A DNA stretch of 64,000 bases from Streptomyces sp. NBC_00775 (GCF_036347135.1 NZ_CP108938.1:4588001-4652000), one strand, 5' to 3'. Counted from the stretch's first letter, positions 30,888-40,827 are shown. A program made the numbers and translations. Notes: a model not told the origin generated them from the letters alone.

Positions 30888-31748
30888 GTGCCAAAGACGA
30901 AAAAGGCGAAGCCCGACAAATCCCCCAAGGGTTCGTCGAAGAGTTCTTCGCAGGCGAAGGCGTCCCCGTCCAAGAAGTCCACGAAGAAGGCCGCTGTGTC
31001 CGACGAGAAGGGCCTCGACTTCGCTCGCGCATGGGTGGAGTTTCCGGATCCCACCGACGACGAGCAGGTCTTCCGGTGCGATCTGACATGGCTGACCTCT
31101 CGCTGGAACTGCATCTTCGGAAGCGGCTGCCAGGGCATCCAGGCGGGCCGCGCCGACGACGGCTGCTGCACGCTGGGCGCCCACTTCTCCGACGAGGACG
31201 ACGAGAAGCGGGTGGCCGAGCATGTGGCGAGGCTCACGCCGGACGTCTGGCAGCACCATGACGTGGGCGTGGCCACCGGCTGGGTCTCGGAGGACGAGGA
31301 CGGCGACCGGCAGACCCGGCCGTATCAGGGGTCCTGCATCTTCCAGAACCGGCCCGGGTTCGCCGGCGGCGCGGGCTGCTCGCTGCACATCCTGGCGATC
31401 AAGGAGGGCCGCGAGCCGCTGGAGACCAAGCCGGACGTCTGCTGGCAGCTGCCCGTGCGCCGGACGTACGAGTGGATCGACCGGCCCGACGACACCCGGG
31501 TGCTCCAGGTCTCCATCGGTGAGTACGACCGCCGCGGCTGGGGTCCGGGCGGCCATGACCTGCACTGGTGGTGCACCTCGGCGACCTCGGCGCACGGCGC
31601 GGGCGACCCGGTGTACGTCTCCTACCGCCCGGAGCTGATCGAGCTGATGGGCAAGGAGGGGTACGGCCGCCTGGTCGAGCTCTGCGAGGCACGGCTGGCC
31701 TCGCAGCTGCCGCTGCTGGCACCGCATCCGGCCGACCCGGTGGGCTGA
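30888..31748 (+). CDS. Conserved Cys-rich protein, possible metal-binding (DUF3109/YkgJ-like pattern)
   Basis: A 286-residue protein. A Lys/Ser-rich tail (about 1-40) precedes a globular domain with clustered cysteines: [20 protein letters not shown] and [17 protein letters not shown], later [21 protein letters not shown] and WWCTSA. The CxxxC/CC-GAHF-DED arrangement resembles proteins thought to bind iron or zinc clusters (YkgJ/DUF3109), but I could not confirm the family. The start is GTG at 30888. The lysine-rich tail could bind nucleic acid. Confidence 0.65.
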   Translation: MPKTKKAKPDKSPKGSSKSSSQAKASPSKKSTKKAAVSDEKGLDFARAWVEFPDPTDDEQVFRCDLTWLTSRWNCIFGSGCQGIQAGRADDGCCTLGAHFSDEDDEKRVAEHVARLTPDVWQHHDVGVATGWVSEDEDGDRQTRPYQGSCIFQNRPGFAGGAGCSLHILAIKEGREPLETKPDVCWQLPVRRTYEWIDRPDDTRVLQVSIGEYDRRGWGPGGHDLHWWCTSATSAHGAGDPVYVSYRPELIELMGKEGYGRLVELCEARLASQLPLLAPHPADPVG

Positions 31749-31760
31749 GTCCTGGCCGGC

Positions 31761-31782
31761 CTGGTGGGCTGAGGCCCACCAG
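31761..31782. terminator. Perfect 9-bp hairpin between convergent genes
   Basis: CTGGTGGGC and GCCCACCAG flank a TGAG loop, between the Cys-rich gene and the sigma-like gene on the opposite strand. Confidence 0.7.
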
Positions 31783-31811
31783 CCACACCAGCCACACTGG
31801 TCCCACCAGGC

Positions 31812-33587
31812 TTACGAGGACGGGCTCGGGTCGCCGCTGTCGCCGGGCGGTGGCGTCGAGCCCCCCGGGTCGGAGGGGGCCGAGTCCGTGGGGGTCGGCT
31901 GGGGGTCGGACGGCGTCGGATCGCTGGGCGTCGGGGTCGGCGTCGGGTCGCTCGGTGTGGGGTCGGGGTCGGAGGGGGTCGGGTCGCCGGGCGTCGGGCC
32001 GGGGCCCGGGCCGCCGGGATCGGGGTCGGACGGGCCCGCGTTCCCGTATCCGTCGATCGTGACCACGGCGCCCGCCGGTGCGATCGACACCCGCGCGCTC
32101 CAGGGGCCCACCGGCTCGCGAAGATGATCGACGTACACCTTGATCGTCAACGATTCGCCCGGTGCGAGGGTTCCCGACGGCTGGCTCAGGTAGAGCCAGG
32201 ACACCCCGGTGTGCGCGGACCAGTGCACCGGTGCACTCCCGGACGCGGTCAGCGTGACGAGGGTCGTGTCACCGCTGCTGCCGGCCGCCACGGAAAGGTG
32301 TCCGGCGTTCTGGCCCGGGGTGCTTCCCGGGGTGCTGACGACTTCCACGGAGACGTCGGGCGAACGGCTGCCCTTGGTGAAGCGGGCGTCGGGTTTGGTG
32401 CTGGCGTTGCCCGCGTTCTCGTAGCCGCCCGTCTCTTCACCATTGATGCCGTCGGGGCCGTGCGCCTCGCTCGCGGTGACGGAGCGGCCGTCGGCGCCCT
32501 CGCCCGTGAGGGGCGCGCCGCGGTAGGCCGCCCAGAGGGCGAGGACGGGCGCGGCCACCACCGTGGCGACGACTGTGGTCGTGACGGCACGCGCGCGTAG
32601 ACGGTCCCTTCGCGCGGCGTGATCCTTGGGGTCCATCGGGAAACCGCGCCGGTCGAAGCGCGGAGCGCTGCCCCGCGCGCGGGGGGCGTGCGCCATCGCG
32701 ACGTGCAGGGCGGCGCGCGGTGCCTCCAGGACCGGGAGCGCGGCGGGCGTGACGCTGGTGCCGGGCCAGGCGCCGGGGACCGCGCGCTCGGCGGTGCGGC
32801 GGCAGCGCGGGCAGTCGTCGACGTGCCGGACGAGTTCGCGGCGCAGGGTGGCGCTCAGGACGAGCTGGTGGTCGCCGGTGAGGCGGGCGACGCTCGGGCA
32901 GGTGCCGGTCTCCACCACGGCGAGGGCCGCGCGGGTGCGCTCGACCTCGCAGGCGGCGCAGGCGAGCAGCTCACGCGCCTTGACGAGGTCCAGGCCGAGG
33001 ACGGCGGCGACCTCGTGGGCGGCGAGCTGGTGGCGCACGGCGAGTTCGAGCGCCTCACGCTGCTCGGGGGTGGTGCCGGCGGCCTCCGGCCAGGCCAGCA
33101 GGGCGAGTTCGCGCTGGCGCTGCGCCTGGGCCTCTTCGGACACGGGGGCGCTCAGCGCCTCGGCCGCGCGCCGGTCGGCGGCGCCCTTGGCACGCCGGCC
33201 TGCGGTGTCCTTGTGGGGCGCGCGGCGCCCGGAGGCGTGCGCCGCCTGGCGCCTGCGCCGGGCCTCGGTCAGTTTGCGCAGACAGGACCAGCGTGCGAGC
33301 GCGTACAGCCAGGCCCTGCGGTCGTCCGCGGACTCCGGGCCGCGCGGGCTCCGGCGCTCGGCCAGTGCGAGGACGTCCCCGAGGGCGGCGGTGGCCGCGT
33401 CGTGGTCGCACAGCACGGACAGGCAGTAGGTGAACAGGCCGTCCAGATAGGGCTCGTAGCGCGCGGGAGGGCGCTGAGCCATGGTGCGGGTGCTCGCGCC
33501 ACGGGGCGTGCTCACCCGCTTGCGCGCGTCTCCGTGCGCCCGGTGTGCGCCGGTGGTGTGCGTGGAGGTCTCCGGACTGCTGCTCAT
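31812..33587 (-). CDS. Membrane-tethered sigma-70-like protein with zinc-finger, one TM and BACON domain
   Basis: A 591-residue multi-domain protein. Residues 44-112 resemble sigma region 2 (YEPYLDGLFTYCLSVL, then WLYALARWSCLRKLTEARRR). About 160-222 resemble region 4 (EQREALELAVRHQLAAHEVA). 255-262 give an anti-sigma-type zinc motif (HVDDCPRC). About 334-354 is one membrane helix. About 405-500 is a BACON/Ig-like extracellular domain (HWSAHTGVSWLYLSQPSGTL). The end is a Pro/Asp/Ser-Thr repeat tail. It therefore combines sigma-like, anti-sigma-like and envelope-sensing modules in one chain. The start (ATG 33587) has no clear ribosome site. A shorter start at 33482 is possible. The -10 binding helix is not strongly conserved, so it may not act as a sigma factor. 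Confidence 0.75.
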   Translation of the reverse strand: MSSSPETSTHTTGAHRAHGDARKRVSTPRGASTRTMAQRPPARYEPYLDGLFTYCLSVLCDHDAATAALGDVLALAERRSPRGPESADDRRAWLYALARWSCLRKLTEARRRRQAAHASGRRAPHKDTAGRRAKGAADRRAAEALSAPVSEEAQAQRQRELALLAWPEAAGTTPEQREALELAVRHQLAAHEVAAVLGLDLVKARELLACAACEVERTRAALAVVETGTCPSVARLTGDHQLVLSATLRRELVRHVDDCPRCRRTAERAVPGAWPGTSVTPAALPVLEAPRAALHVAMAHAPRARGSAPRFDRRGFPMDPKDHAARRDRLRARAVTTTVVATVVAAPVLALWAAYRGAPLTGEGADGRSVTASEAHGPDGINGEETGGYENAGNASTKPDARFTKGSRSPDVSVEVVSTPGSTPGQNAGHLSVAAGSSGDTTLVTLTASGSAPVHWSAHTGVSWLYLSQPSGTLAPGESLTIKVYVDHLREPVGPWSARVSIAPAGAVVTIDGYGNAGPSDPDPGGPGPGPTPGDPTPSDPDPTPSDPTPTPTPSDPTPSDPQPTPTDSAPSDPGGSTPPPGDSGDPSPSS

Positions 33588-33786
33588 CACCCGTGCGACC
33601 GTAGGCGCCCGGAGGTGGCCCCTTCTTCCCCCTTGAGCACATTTAATCCGTACGGGTGAAACGATCCCTCAAAAGGGGACACGAACCTCCGATTCCATGG
33701 CCTGGGCCTTCACGGGCGGCGATGGCAGGCCATGGCATATGACATGCGGGGCCGGACTGTCAGTGGGCTCGGCTACGGTTCCGTGC

Positions 33787-35196
33787 ATGGCTGCCCGTAC
33801 GAAAACCGCGAAGGACCGGCCGTCCTACCGCTGCACCGAGTGCGGCTGGCAGACGGCCAAGTGGCTCGGCCGCTGCCCCGAGTGCCAGGCGTGGGGGACG
33901 GTCGAGGAGTACGGCGCGCCCGCGGTACGGACGACGACTCCGGGCCGCGTCACCACCTCCGCGGTGCCCATCGGACAGGTCGACGGCAGGCAGGCCACCG
34001 CCCGCTCCACCGGCGTGCCCGAGCTGGACCGCGTCCTCGGCGGCGGTCTCGTGCCCGGTGCGGTCGTCCTGGTCGCGGGCGAGCCGGGGGTCGGCAAGTC
34101 CACGCTCCTGCTCGACGTGGCGGCCAAGTCGGCGAGCGACGAGCACCGCACGCTGTATGTGACGGGTGAGGAGTCGGCGAGCCAGGTGCGCCTTCGCGCC
34201 GACCGCATCAAGGCGATCGACGACCACCTCTACCTGGCCGCCGAAACCGACCTGGCCGCCGTCCTCGGCCACTTGGACGCGGTGAAGCCGTCCCTGCTCA
34301 TCCTGGACTCCGTGCAGACGGTCGCCTCCCCGGAGATCGACGGAGCGCCCGGCGGCATGGCCCAGGTGCGGGAGGTCGCCGGAGCGCTCATCCGCGCCTC
34401 CAAGGACCGCGGCATGTCCACCCTCCTCGTGGGCCACGTCACCAAGGACGGCGCGATCGCGGGCCCCCGCCTGCTCGAACATCTCGTGGACGTCGTCCTG
34501 AGCTTCGAGGGCGACCGGCACGCGCGCCTCAGGCTGGTCCGAGGGGTCAAGAACCGTTACGGGACCACGGACGAGGTCGGCTGCTTCGAGCTGCACGACG
34601 AGGGCATCACGGGCCTCGCCGACCCGAGCGGCCTGTTCCTGACCCGCCGCGCCGAACCGGTCCCGGGCACTTGCCTGACCGTCACCCTGGAGGGCCGCCG
34701 CCCCCTGGTCGCCGAGGTCCAGGCACTCACGGTCGACTCGCAGATCCCCTCCCCCCGTCGTACGACGTCCGGTCTGGAGACCTCCCGCGTCTCGATGATG
34801 CTGGCCGTTCTGGAGCAGCGCGGCCGGATCACCGCCCTCGGGAAGCGGGACATCTACTCGGCGACGGTCGGCGGCGTGAAGCTCTCCGAGCCCGCCGCGG
34901 ACCTCGCGATCGCGCTCGCCCTCGCCTCCGCGGCGAGCGACACCCCACTCCCCAAAAACCTCGTGGCGATCGGCGAAGTGGGGCTCGCGGGCGAGGTCAG
35001 ACGGGTCACGGGAGTCCAGCGCCGGCTCGCCGAAGCCCACCGCCTGGGCTTCACGCACGCCCTCGTACCGACCGACCCGGGCAAGATCCCTCCCGGTATG
35101 AAGGTCCTGGAAGTCGCCGACATGGGCGACGCCCTGCGAGTCCTCCCGCGCTCCCGTCGTCGAGAGGCCCCACGGGAGGAGGAAGAGCGCCGGTAG
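33787..35196 (+). CDS. radA: DNA repair protein RadA
   Basis: A 469-residue RecA-like helicase that drives branch migration in recombination repair. The N-terminal zinc finger is [18 protein letters not shown]. The RecA-type ATPase has Walker [10 protein letters not shown], Walker [10 protein letters not shown] and the RadA signature KNRYG. The C-terminal Lon-protease-like domain ([20 protein letters not shown] and [12 protein letters not shown]) is complete. ATG at 33787 is 6 residues before the conserved RPSY region. It lies 68 bases upstream of disA, the usual pairing, and the two probably form an operon. Confidence 0.97.
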   Translation: MAARTKTAKDRPSYRCTECGWQTAKWLGRCPECQAWGTVEEYGAPAVRTTTPGRVTTSAVPIGQVDGRQATARSTGVPELDRVLGGGLVPGAVVLVAGEPGVGKSTLLLDVAAKSASDEHRTLYVTGEESASQVRLRADRIKAIDDHLYLAAETDLAAVLGHLDAVKPSLLILDSVQTVASPEIDGAPGGMAQVREVAGALIRASKDRGMSTLLVGHVTKDGAIAGPRLLEHLVDVVLSFEGDRHARLRLVRGVKNRYGTTDEVGCFELHDEGITGLADPSGLFLTRRAEPVPGTCLTVTLEGRRPLVAEVQALTVDSQIPSPRRTTSGLETSRVSMMLAVLEQRGRITALGKRDIYSATVGGVKLSEPAADLAIALALASAASDTPLPKNLVAIGEVGLAGEVRRVTGVQRRLAEAHRLGFTHALVPTDPGKIPPGMKVLEVADMGDALRVLPRSRRREAPREEEERR

Positions 35197-35264
35197 ACTT
35201 TGCCCTGGTCTCGCCCGTCCGTACGAACAGAGGGCGACCGGAAACCTGCGACCGGAGGAGTGCA

Positions 35265-36389
35265 GTGGCAGCCAACGACCGGGCAGCAGCTCCCGGAAAA
35301 TCCGGTGGGAGCTCCGGTGCCGATGGCCTGATGCGCGCCTCACTGAGCGCCGTGGCACCAGGCACAGCCCTGCGCGACGGGCTCGAGCGTATTCTCCGCG
35401 GCAACACCGGCGGACTCATCGTGCTCGGCTGGGACAAGACCGTCGAGTCGATGTGCACCGGCGGTTTCGTGCTGGACGTCGAGTTCACCGCGACCCGCCT
35501 GCGCGAGCTGTGCAAGCTCGACGGCGGCATCGTCATCGACAAGGACATCACCAAGATCCTGCGCGCGGGCGTGCAGCTGGTGCCCGACCCCACGATCCCC
35601 ACCGAGGAGACCGGCACCCGGCACCGCACCGCGGACCGGGTGAGCAAGCAGGTCAGCTTCCCGGTCGTCTCGGTCTCCCAGTCGATGCGCCTGATCGCCC
35701 TGTACGTCGACGGTCAGCGCCGCGTCCTGGAGGACTCGGCGGCGATCCTCTCCCGCGCCAACCAGGCCCTCGCGACCCTGGAGCGCTACAAACTCCGCCT
35801 CGACGAGGTCGCGGGAACGTTGTCAGCGCTGGAGATCGAGGACCTCGTCACCGTCCGCGACGTCTCGGCTGTCGCCCAGCGCCTGGAGATGGTGCGGCGC
35901 ATCGCCACCGAGATCGCCGAGTACGTAGTCGAACTGGGCACCGACGGGCGTCTTCTCGCCCTCCAGCTGGACGAGTTGATCGCCGGCGTCGAGCCCGAGC
36001 GCGAACTCGTCGTACGGGACTACGTGCCCGAGCCGACCGCCAAGCGCTCCCGCACGGTCGACGAGGCCCTCTCCGAGCTGGACGCGCTCAGCCACGCGGA
36101 GCTCCTCGAACTCTCCACCGTGGCACGGGCGCTGGGCTACACCGGCTCCCCCGAGGCGCTGGACTCCGCCGTCTCCCCGCGCGGCTTCCGCCTCCTCGCC
36201 AAGGTGCCGCGCCTGCCCGGCGCGATCATCGACCGCCTTGTGGAGCACTTCGGCGGACTGCAGAAGCTGCTCGCCGCCAGCGTGGACGACCTGCAGGCGG
36301 TCGACGGGGTGGGCGAGGCGCGGGCGCGCAGTGTCCGCGAGGGGCTGTCGCGGCTGGCGGAGTCGTCGATTCTGGAGCGGTACGTCTAG
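35265..36389 (+). CDS. disA: Diadenylate cyclase / DNA integrity scanning protein DisA
   Basis: A 374-residue enzyme that makes cyclic di-AMP from ATP and responds to DNA structure. The DAC domain has the substrate motifs [12 protein letters not shown] (usual DGA, here DGG) and GTRHRTADR (RHR). The middle is helical (about 150-300). The C-terminal helix-hairpin-helix pair ([20 protein letters not shown]) binds branched DNA. GTG at 35265 has GGAGG 6 bases upstream. It follows radA, whose product is known to act with DisA. Confidence 0.95.
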   Translation: MAANDRAAAPGKSGGSSGADGLMRASLSAVAPGTALRDGLERILRGNTGGLIVLGWDKTVESMCTGGFVLDVEFTATRLRELCKLDGGIVIDKDITKILRAGVQLVPDPTIPTEETGTRHRTADRVSKQVSFPVVSVSQSMRLIALYVDGQRRVLEDSAAILSRANQALATLERYKLRLDEVAGTLSALEIEDLVTVRDVSAVAQRLEMVRRIATEIAEYVVELGTDGRLLALQLDELIAGVEPERELVVRDYVPEPTAKRSRTVDEALSELDALSHAELLELSTVARALGYTGSPEALDSAVSPRGFRLLAKVPRLPGAIIDRLVEHFGGLQKLLAASVDDLQAVDGVGEARARSVREGLSRLAESSILERYV

Positions 36390-36475
36390 CGCCTACGGCT
36401 GGGCGAGTAAACGGACGGCTGGGCGAGCAGAGGGGCGGCCGGGCGAAGAGCAGCGGGGCGGGGAACGGGGGACCC

Positions 36476-36496
36476 AGGGCGCGAGTCCCGCGCCCT
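36476..36496. terminator. Short GC hairpin downstream of disA
   Basis: AGGGCGCG (36476-36483) pairs with CGCGCCCT (36489-36496). It is followed by a short direct repeat of CTCGCCCTCGCCCCGA type (36497-36541), between convergent genes. Confidence 0.5.
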
Positions 36497-36575
36497 CGCC
36501 TTGACTCTCGCCCTCGCCCCGAAACTCTCGCCCTCGCCCCGACCAGTGCTTCAGCCCTGGTCCTGTTCCAGTGCT

Positions 36576-37385
36576 TCAGTCCTTGGAGAGCACGAACGAC
36601 GTCTGGGCCTTCGCCAGCCCCGGTGCGGTCGCCTCCACCAAGTACGTGCCCGCGGACGCCGAACCCGCCGGAGGCGTGGCGCACTCGGGGGCGCTGCCCT
36701 TGCGGTCCCACTCCACCGTGTGGGTCACCTGCCCGCCGGCCGGCACCCGGAAGAGGAGGCCGGCGGCGCTCTTCGGGCAGTCGTCCGACGCCCAGATTCC
36801 GGTGTCGCTCGTTGCCTGAGTGATCGTCAGTACCGCGCTCTTCGGGCCGAGATCGACCTTGCAGTCGCCGGCGGAGGAGTTCTTGGCGACGAGCTCGAAC
36901 GTGGGTGTCTCGCCGGGGGCGTACGTGTTGTGCGCGCTGCGCAGGGTCAACTTCACGCCACCGGCGGTGCAGTTGGGGAGACCGGACCCGGCGGGAAGCT
37001 GCTCGCCCGAGCCGCCGCCGCCCTTGGATCCGTCGTCGGACCCACCGGTGGAGGAGCTGCCGCTGCCGCTGGAGTCCCCGGAACCGGACCCGGATCCGTC
37101 GCCGGTCCCGCTTCCTCCGCTGCCGGCGCTGCCGCTCGACTCGTCGCGGCCGCCCGGGTGTTGGCTGATCGCGGGACCGGAGCCGGAGGGACCGGGCGTG
37201 ATGGTCGAGGGCGCGGGATTCTTGCCGTTGGACTCACCGGCGTTGTTCCTGTCGCCTCCGCCGCCGGAGCCGACCACCCACACGATGAGCAGCGCCAACA
37301 GAGCGACCATGGACAGCAGAACGGCCCTCCGACGCCAGTAGATGGTGGAGGGAAGCGGCCCGACCGGATTGCGCAGAGATCCCAC
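36576..37385 (-). CDS. Hypothetical membrane-anchored protein with Gly/Ser-rich linker
   Basis: About 269 residues. A short basic start leads to one membrane helix (RRRAVLLSMVALLALLIVWV), then a 90-residue Gly/Ser/Pro linker. A C-terminal beta-rich domain (from TAGGVKLTLRSAHNTYAPGE to YLVEATAPGLAKAQTSFVLS) resembles Ig-like or intracellular-proteinase-inhibitor folds. Four Cys in the outer domain could form two disulfides. GTG at 37385 is taken because it gives MGSLRNPVGPLPSTIYWRRR. A longer reading to 37442 is possible. The function is unknown, probably cell-surface. Confidence 0.65.
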   Translation of the reverse strand: MGSLRNPVGPLPSTIYWRRRAVLLSMVALLALLIVWVVGSGGGGDRNNAGESNGKNPAPSTITPGPSGSGPAISQHPGGRDESSGSAGSGGSGTGDGSGSGSGDSSGSGSSSTGGSDDGSKGGGGSGEQLPAGSGLPNCTAGGVKLTLRSAHNTYAPGETPTFELVAKNSSAGDCKVDLGPKSAVLTITQATSDTGIWASDDCPKSAAGLLFRVPAGGQVTHTVEWDRKGSAPECATPPAGSASAGTYLVEATAPGLAKAQTSFVLSKD

Positions 37386-37499
37386 GGCGCAAACTGTACG
37401 AGAGATCCGCCCCGGCGCTCGCCCCACCCGCCGCCCCGACATCAACTTTTCCGGATCATCATCCCGGCCACAGCCCGTTGTTCACCGCCGGGACTTGTG

Positions 37500-37664
37500 T
37501 GTCGGCTGCGGGCCGGGGGCGATGGGGCGCAGCCCCGAGCCTTCAGGGGCGCGGGGAACTGCGCGAGCAACCCCCACCCACTCGCAGTCAAAGAACCGGC
37601 CCCTGGGGTCTGGGGCGGAGCCCCAGGAACGGGATGGGACGGGCCGGGGCGGCGGGGGCGAAAG
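37500..37664. repeat. Composite intergenic repeat, copy 4
   Basis: Holds a GGGGCGCAGCCCC hairpin module, the core AGGGGCGCGGGGAACTGCGC (from 37545), the CTGGGGCGGAGCCCCAG module and the GGGACGGGCCGGGGCGGCGG module. It lies between a divergent pair, ending 35 bases before the mutY start, so this copy sits in the mutY 5' region. Confidence 0.75.
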
Positions 37665-37698
37665 AAAAACCCACCCCCACGTGGCAGGATCGACCCTG

Positions 37699-38607
37699 AT
37701 GACTGCACCCACCGAGTCCACCCAAACCACCCCCGGCGAGACCCTGCACACCCCCGTCATCGCCTGGTTCGACGCACACGCCCGCGACCTCCCCTGGCGC
37801 CACGAGGAGGCCGGCCCCTGGGGAGTGATGGTCAGCGAGTTCATGCTCCAGCAGACCCCGGTGAACCGCGTACTGCCCGTGTACGAGCAGTGGCTGACCC
37901 GCTGGCCCCGCCCCGCCGACCTGGCGAAGGAGGCCCCGGGCGAAGCCGTCCGCGCCTGGGGAAGGCTCGGCTACCCGCGGCGCGCCCTGCGCCTGCACGG
38001 CGCCGCGGTGGCCATAACGGAACGGCACGGCGGCGACGTACCGTCGGAGCACGCGCAGCTGCTCGCGCTGCCCGGCATCGGGGAGTACACGGCGGCCGCG
38101 GTCGCGTCGTTCGCGTACGGGCAGCGGCACGCGGTGCTCGACACGAATGTCCGGCGCGTCTTCGCCCGGGCCGTCACCGGGGTGCGGTACCCGCCGAACG
38201 CCACCACCGCCGCCGAGCGCAAACTCGCCCGCGCCCTGCTCCCCGAGAGCGAGCGCACGGCCTCCCGCTGGGCCGCCGCCTCGATGGAGCTCGGCGCGCT
38301 CGTCTGCACGGCGAAGAACGAGACCTGCCACAGCTGCCCGATCGCCGGGCAGTGTGCGTGGCGGCTGGCGGGCAAGCCGGAGCACGAGGGCCCGCCCCGG
38401 CGCGGACAGACGTACGCGGGTACGGACCGCCAGGTCCGCGGCAAGCTCCTCGCCGTACTCAGGGAAGCGGTCACCGCGGTCCCGCAGGCGGCGCTGGACC
38501 GTGTATGGGACGAACCGGTACAGCGTGCCCGCGCGCTCGACGGTCTCGTCGCCGACGGACTCGTCGAACCGCTCCCGGGTGGCCTGTATCGCCTGCCGCT
38601 GACATAA
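37699..38607 (+). CDS. mutY: A/G-specific adenine glycosylase MutY
   Basis: A 302-residue DNA glycosylase that removes adenine mispaired with 8-oxoguanine. Conserved parts are FMLQQTPVNRV, the helix-hairpin-helix LPGIGEYTAAAV, the catalytic Asp segment AVLDTNVRRV and the 4Fe-4S ligands CTAKNETCHSCPIAGQC (C-X6-C-X2-C-X5-C). The C-terminal part is short and lacks an evident full MutT-like recognition domain, as in other actinomycete versions. ATG at 37699 has AGGAT 9 bases upstream. Confidence 0.93.
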   Translation: MTAPTESTQTTPGETLHTPVIAWFDAHARDLPWRHEEAGPWGVMVSEFMLQQTPVNRVLPVYEQWLTRWPRPADLAKEAPGEAVRAWGRLGYPRRALRLHGAAVAITERHGGDVPSEHAQLLALPGIGEYTAAAVASFAYGQRHAVLDTNVRRVFARAVTGVRYPPNATTAAERKLARALLPESERTASRWAAASMELGALVCTAKNETCHSCPIAGQCAWRLAGKPEHEGPPRRGQTYAGTDRQVRGKLLAVLREAVTAVPQAALDRVWDEPVQRARALDGLVADGLVEPLPGGLYRLPLT

Positions 38608-38905
38608 CCCCCGGTATCGCCCCTGACATCGCCGCCAACACAGCCGTCACACAGCAGTTGGTGCGGCAGGTGACACAACTGGCCCGGCAAAACAGGGTTT
38701 AACGGGACGCACCATCCCCTCGCCTTACCCCGAACGCACATCCGTTACACAACCGACGGACAGCCGAGTGCTCGTCGCAGGCTGTCTCGGACAACCCCGT
38801 GACAACGCCTCCGTAGCTTCATTTGCGTACCGCAGACAACGCGGCGCAGAGGTAACGGACAACCGGCAGCAGGCAGGTCGGAAACGGGGATGGAGGCGGT
38901 TGATC

Positions 38906-39457
38906 ATGGCGCACGGCGAGGTGCTCGAATTCGAGGAGTACGTCCGCACCCGGCAGGACGCGCTGCTGCGCAGTGCCCGCCGCCTGGTCCCCGACCCGGT
39001 CGATGCCCAGGACCTGCTGCAGACCGCGCTCGTACGGACGTACGGCCGCTGGGACGGCATCGCGGACAAGCGGCTGGCCGACGCCTACCTGCGCCGCGTG
39101 ATGATCAATACGCGTACCGAGTGGTGGCGGGCCCGGAAGCTGGAGGAGGTTCCGACCGAGCAGCTGCCGGACGCGTCCGTCGACGACTCCACCGAGCAGC
39201 ACGCGGACCGGGCGCTCCTTATGGACATCATGAAGGTTCTCGCTCCCAAGCAGCGCAGCGTCGTGGTGCTGCGACACTGGGAGCAGATGTCCACCGAGGA
39301 GACGGCCGCCGCGCTTGGCATGTCGGCCGGAACGGTCAAGAGCACGCTGCACCGGGCGCTGGCCCGGCTCCGCGAGGAGCTGGAGAGCCGGGACTACGAC
39401 GAGCGCGGCGCCCGCGCGCTCGAACCGGGTGAGGAGCGGGAGCGTTGCGCGGCCTAG
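38906..39457 (+). CDS. sigE: ECF sigma factor SigE
   Basis: A 183-residue ECF (SigE-group) sigma factor controlling the cell-envelope stress response in Streptomyces. Region 2 spans EYVRTRQDALLRSARRLVPD to RRVMINTRTEWWR. Region 4 spans LAPKQRSVVVLRHWEQMSTE to GTVKSTLHRALARL. ATG at 38906 has GGAGG 9 bases upstream. It is the first gene of the sigE-cseA-cseB-cseC operon, whose complete order here makes the assignment firm. The 298 bases upstream contain repeated GGACAACC and GACAAC elements and no gene. CseB should bind in this region. Confidence 0.95.
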   Translation: MAHGEVLEFEEYVRTRQDALLRSARRLVPDPVDAQDLLQTALVRTYGRWDGIADKRLADAYLRRVMINTRTEWWRARKLEEVPTEQLPDASVDDSTEQHADRALLMDIMKVLAPKQRSVVVLRHWEQMSTEETAAALGMSAGTVKSTLHRALARLREELESRDYDERGARALEPGEERERCAA

Positions 39458-40092
39458 GAATTCGGGCCAGAGGGGTCCTGAAGGCGGGGAGTACGGCAGC
39501 GGCCGTGCTCGCCGCCCTCGGCCTTTTCCTGACCGCCTGCGCCACGGGCGGTACGGGTGCCCGCGACGAGGGTCCGGCGGGCAGTGACGCGGTGGCCAAG
39601 GGCGCCGCCACGCCCACCGCCTCCGCCTCGCCCAGCAGGACACCCCAGCGGGTGGACGCGGTCCAGCTCGTCAAGGACGACCCGGAGGTCAGCGCGTCGG
39701 TCAAGCGCGATCTGAAGCCGTGTGTCGCCGACGAGTACCCGGTCGACGTGTCGTACGGGGATCTGACCGGGGGGTCGGCGGACGACATCGTGGTCAACGT
39801 GATGACCTGCGGCGATGCCGTGGGCGTCGGTTCGTACGTGTACCGCGAGCAGGACGGCAGGTACCAGAACGTCTTCAAGGCCGAGGAGCCTCCGGTCTAC
39901 GCCGAGATCGACCGGGGCGACCTGGTGGTCACCCAGCAGCTGTACAAGAAGGGCGACCCTGTGTCGTATCCCTCCAGCGAAGAAGTGATCACCTACGGCT
40001 GGTCCGCGACCCGATTCACCGAGGACTCGCGGATCCACAACGAGTACAGCAACGCGGTGGGCGGCGCCGACACGCCCGCCCCCTCGAACTGA
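39445..40092 (+). CDS. cseA: CseA lipoprotein, negative modulator of the SigE system
   Basis: A 215-residue secreted lipoprotein. A basic start and hydrophobic stretch (AAAVLAALGLFLTACATG) end in the lipobox LTAC, with the lipidated Cys near residue 32. The rest is hydrophilic and extracytoplasmic. In S. coelicolor CseA dampens sigE expression, probably at the membrane with CseC. Translation starts at TTG 39445, overlapping the last 13 bases of sigE. GAGGAGCGGGAG upstream acts as the ribosome site inside sigE. Confidence 0.9.
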   Translation: MRGLGIRARGVLKAGSTAAAVLAALGLFLTACATGGTGARDEGPAGSDAVAKGAATPTASASPSRTPQRVDAVQLVKDDPEVSASVKRDLKPCVADEYPVDVSYGDLTGGSADDIVVNVMTCGDAVGVGSYVYREQDGRYQNVFKAEEPPVYAEIDRGDLVVTQQLYKKGDPVSYPSSEEVITYGWSATRFTEDSRIHNEYSNAVGGADTPAPSN

Positions 40093-40111
40093 GAGCAGAC
40101 GGAGCAGCCGC

Positions 40112-40819
40112 ATGGCAGAGCAGACCCACGTCCTGTTCGTCGAGGACGACGACGTCATCCGCGAGGCCACGCAACTCGCCCTGGAGCGCGACGGCTTCGC
40201 GGTCACCGCCATGCCCGACGGACTGTCCGGCCTGGAGGCGTTCCGCGCGGACCGCCCCGACATCGCCCTGCTGGATGTCATGGTGCCCGGCCTCGACGGT
40301 GTCTCCCTGTGCCGCCGCATCCGTGACGAGTCGACCGTCCCCGTGATCATGCTGTCGGCCCGCGCCGACTCGATCGACGTCGTGCTGGGCCTGGAGGCGG
40401 GCGCCGACGACTATGTGACCAAGCCCTTCGACGGTGCCGTCCTGGTCGCCCGCATCCGTGCGGTGCTGCGCCGCTTCGGGCACGCGAACGGCGGCCAGGG
40501 CGCGGCGGGCGACGGCCCCGCCTCGATGGACGGCGGCGTGCTCGCCTTCGGCGACCTGGAGATCGACACCGAGGGCATGGAGGTCCTCAAGGGCGGTACG
40601 CCGGTGGCGCTGACGCCCACCGAGATGCGGCTGCTCCTGGAGTTCTCCTCCGCGCCGGGTACGGTGCTGAGCCGCGACAAGCTGCTCGAACGTGTGTGGG
40701 ACTACGGCTGGGGCGGGGACACCCGCGTCGTCGACGTGCATGTGCAGCGGCTGCGTACGAAGATCGGCCAGGACCGGATCGAGACGGTCCGCGGCTTCGG
40801 CTACAAGTTGAAGGCCTGA
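40112..40819 (+). CDS. cseB: CseB response regulator (OmpR/PhoB family)
   Basis: A 235-residue response regulator. The receiver domain has the acidic pair VEDDDVI, the phospho-acceptor Asp in IALLDVMVPGLDG and the Lys in YVTKPF. The C-terminal winged helix is intact (TPTEMRLLLEFSSAPGTVLS, then VVDVHVQRLRTKIG). Phosphorylated CseB activates the sigE promoter. ATG at 40112 has GGAG 8 bases upstream, 19 bases after cseA. Confidence 0.95.
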   Translation: MAEQTHVLFVEDDDVIREATQLALERDGFAVTAMPDGLSGLEAFRADRPDIALLDVMVPGLDGVSLCRRIRDESTVPVIMLSARADSIDVVLGLEAGADDYVTKPFDGAVLVARIRAVLRRFGHANGGQGAAGDGPASMDGGVLAFGDLEIDTEGMEVLKGGTPVALTPTEMRLLLEFSSAPGTVLSRDKLLERVWDYGWGGDTRVVDVHVQRLRTKIGQDRIETVRGFGYKLKA

Positions 40820-40827
40820 GCAGGGGT

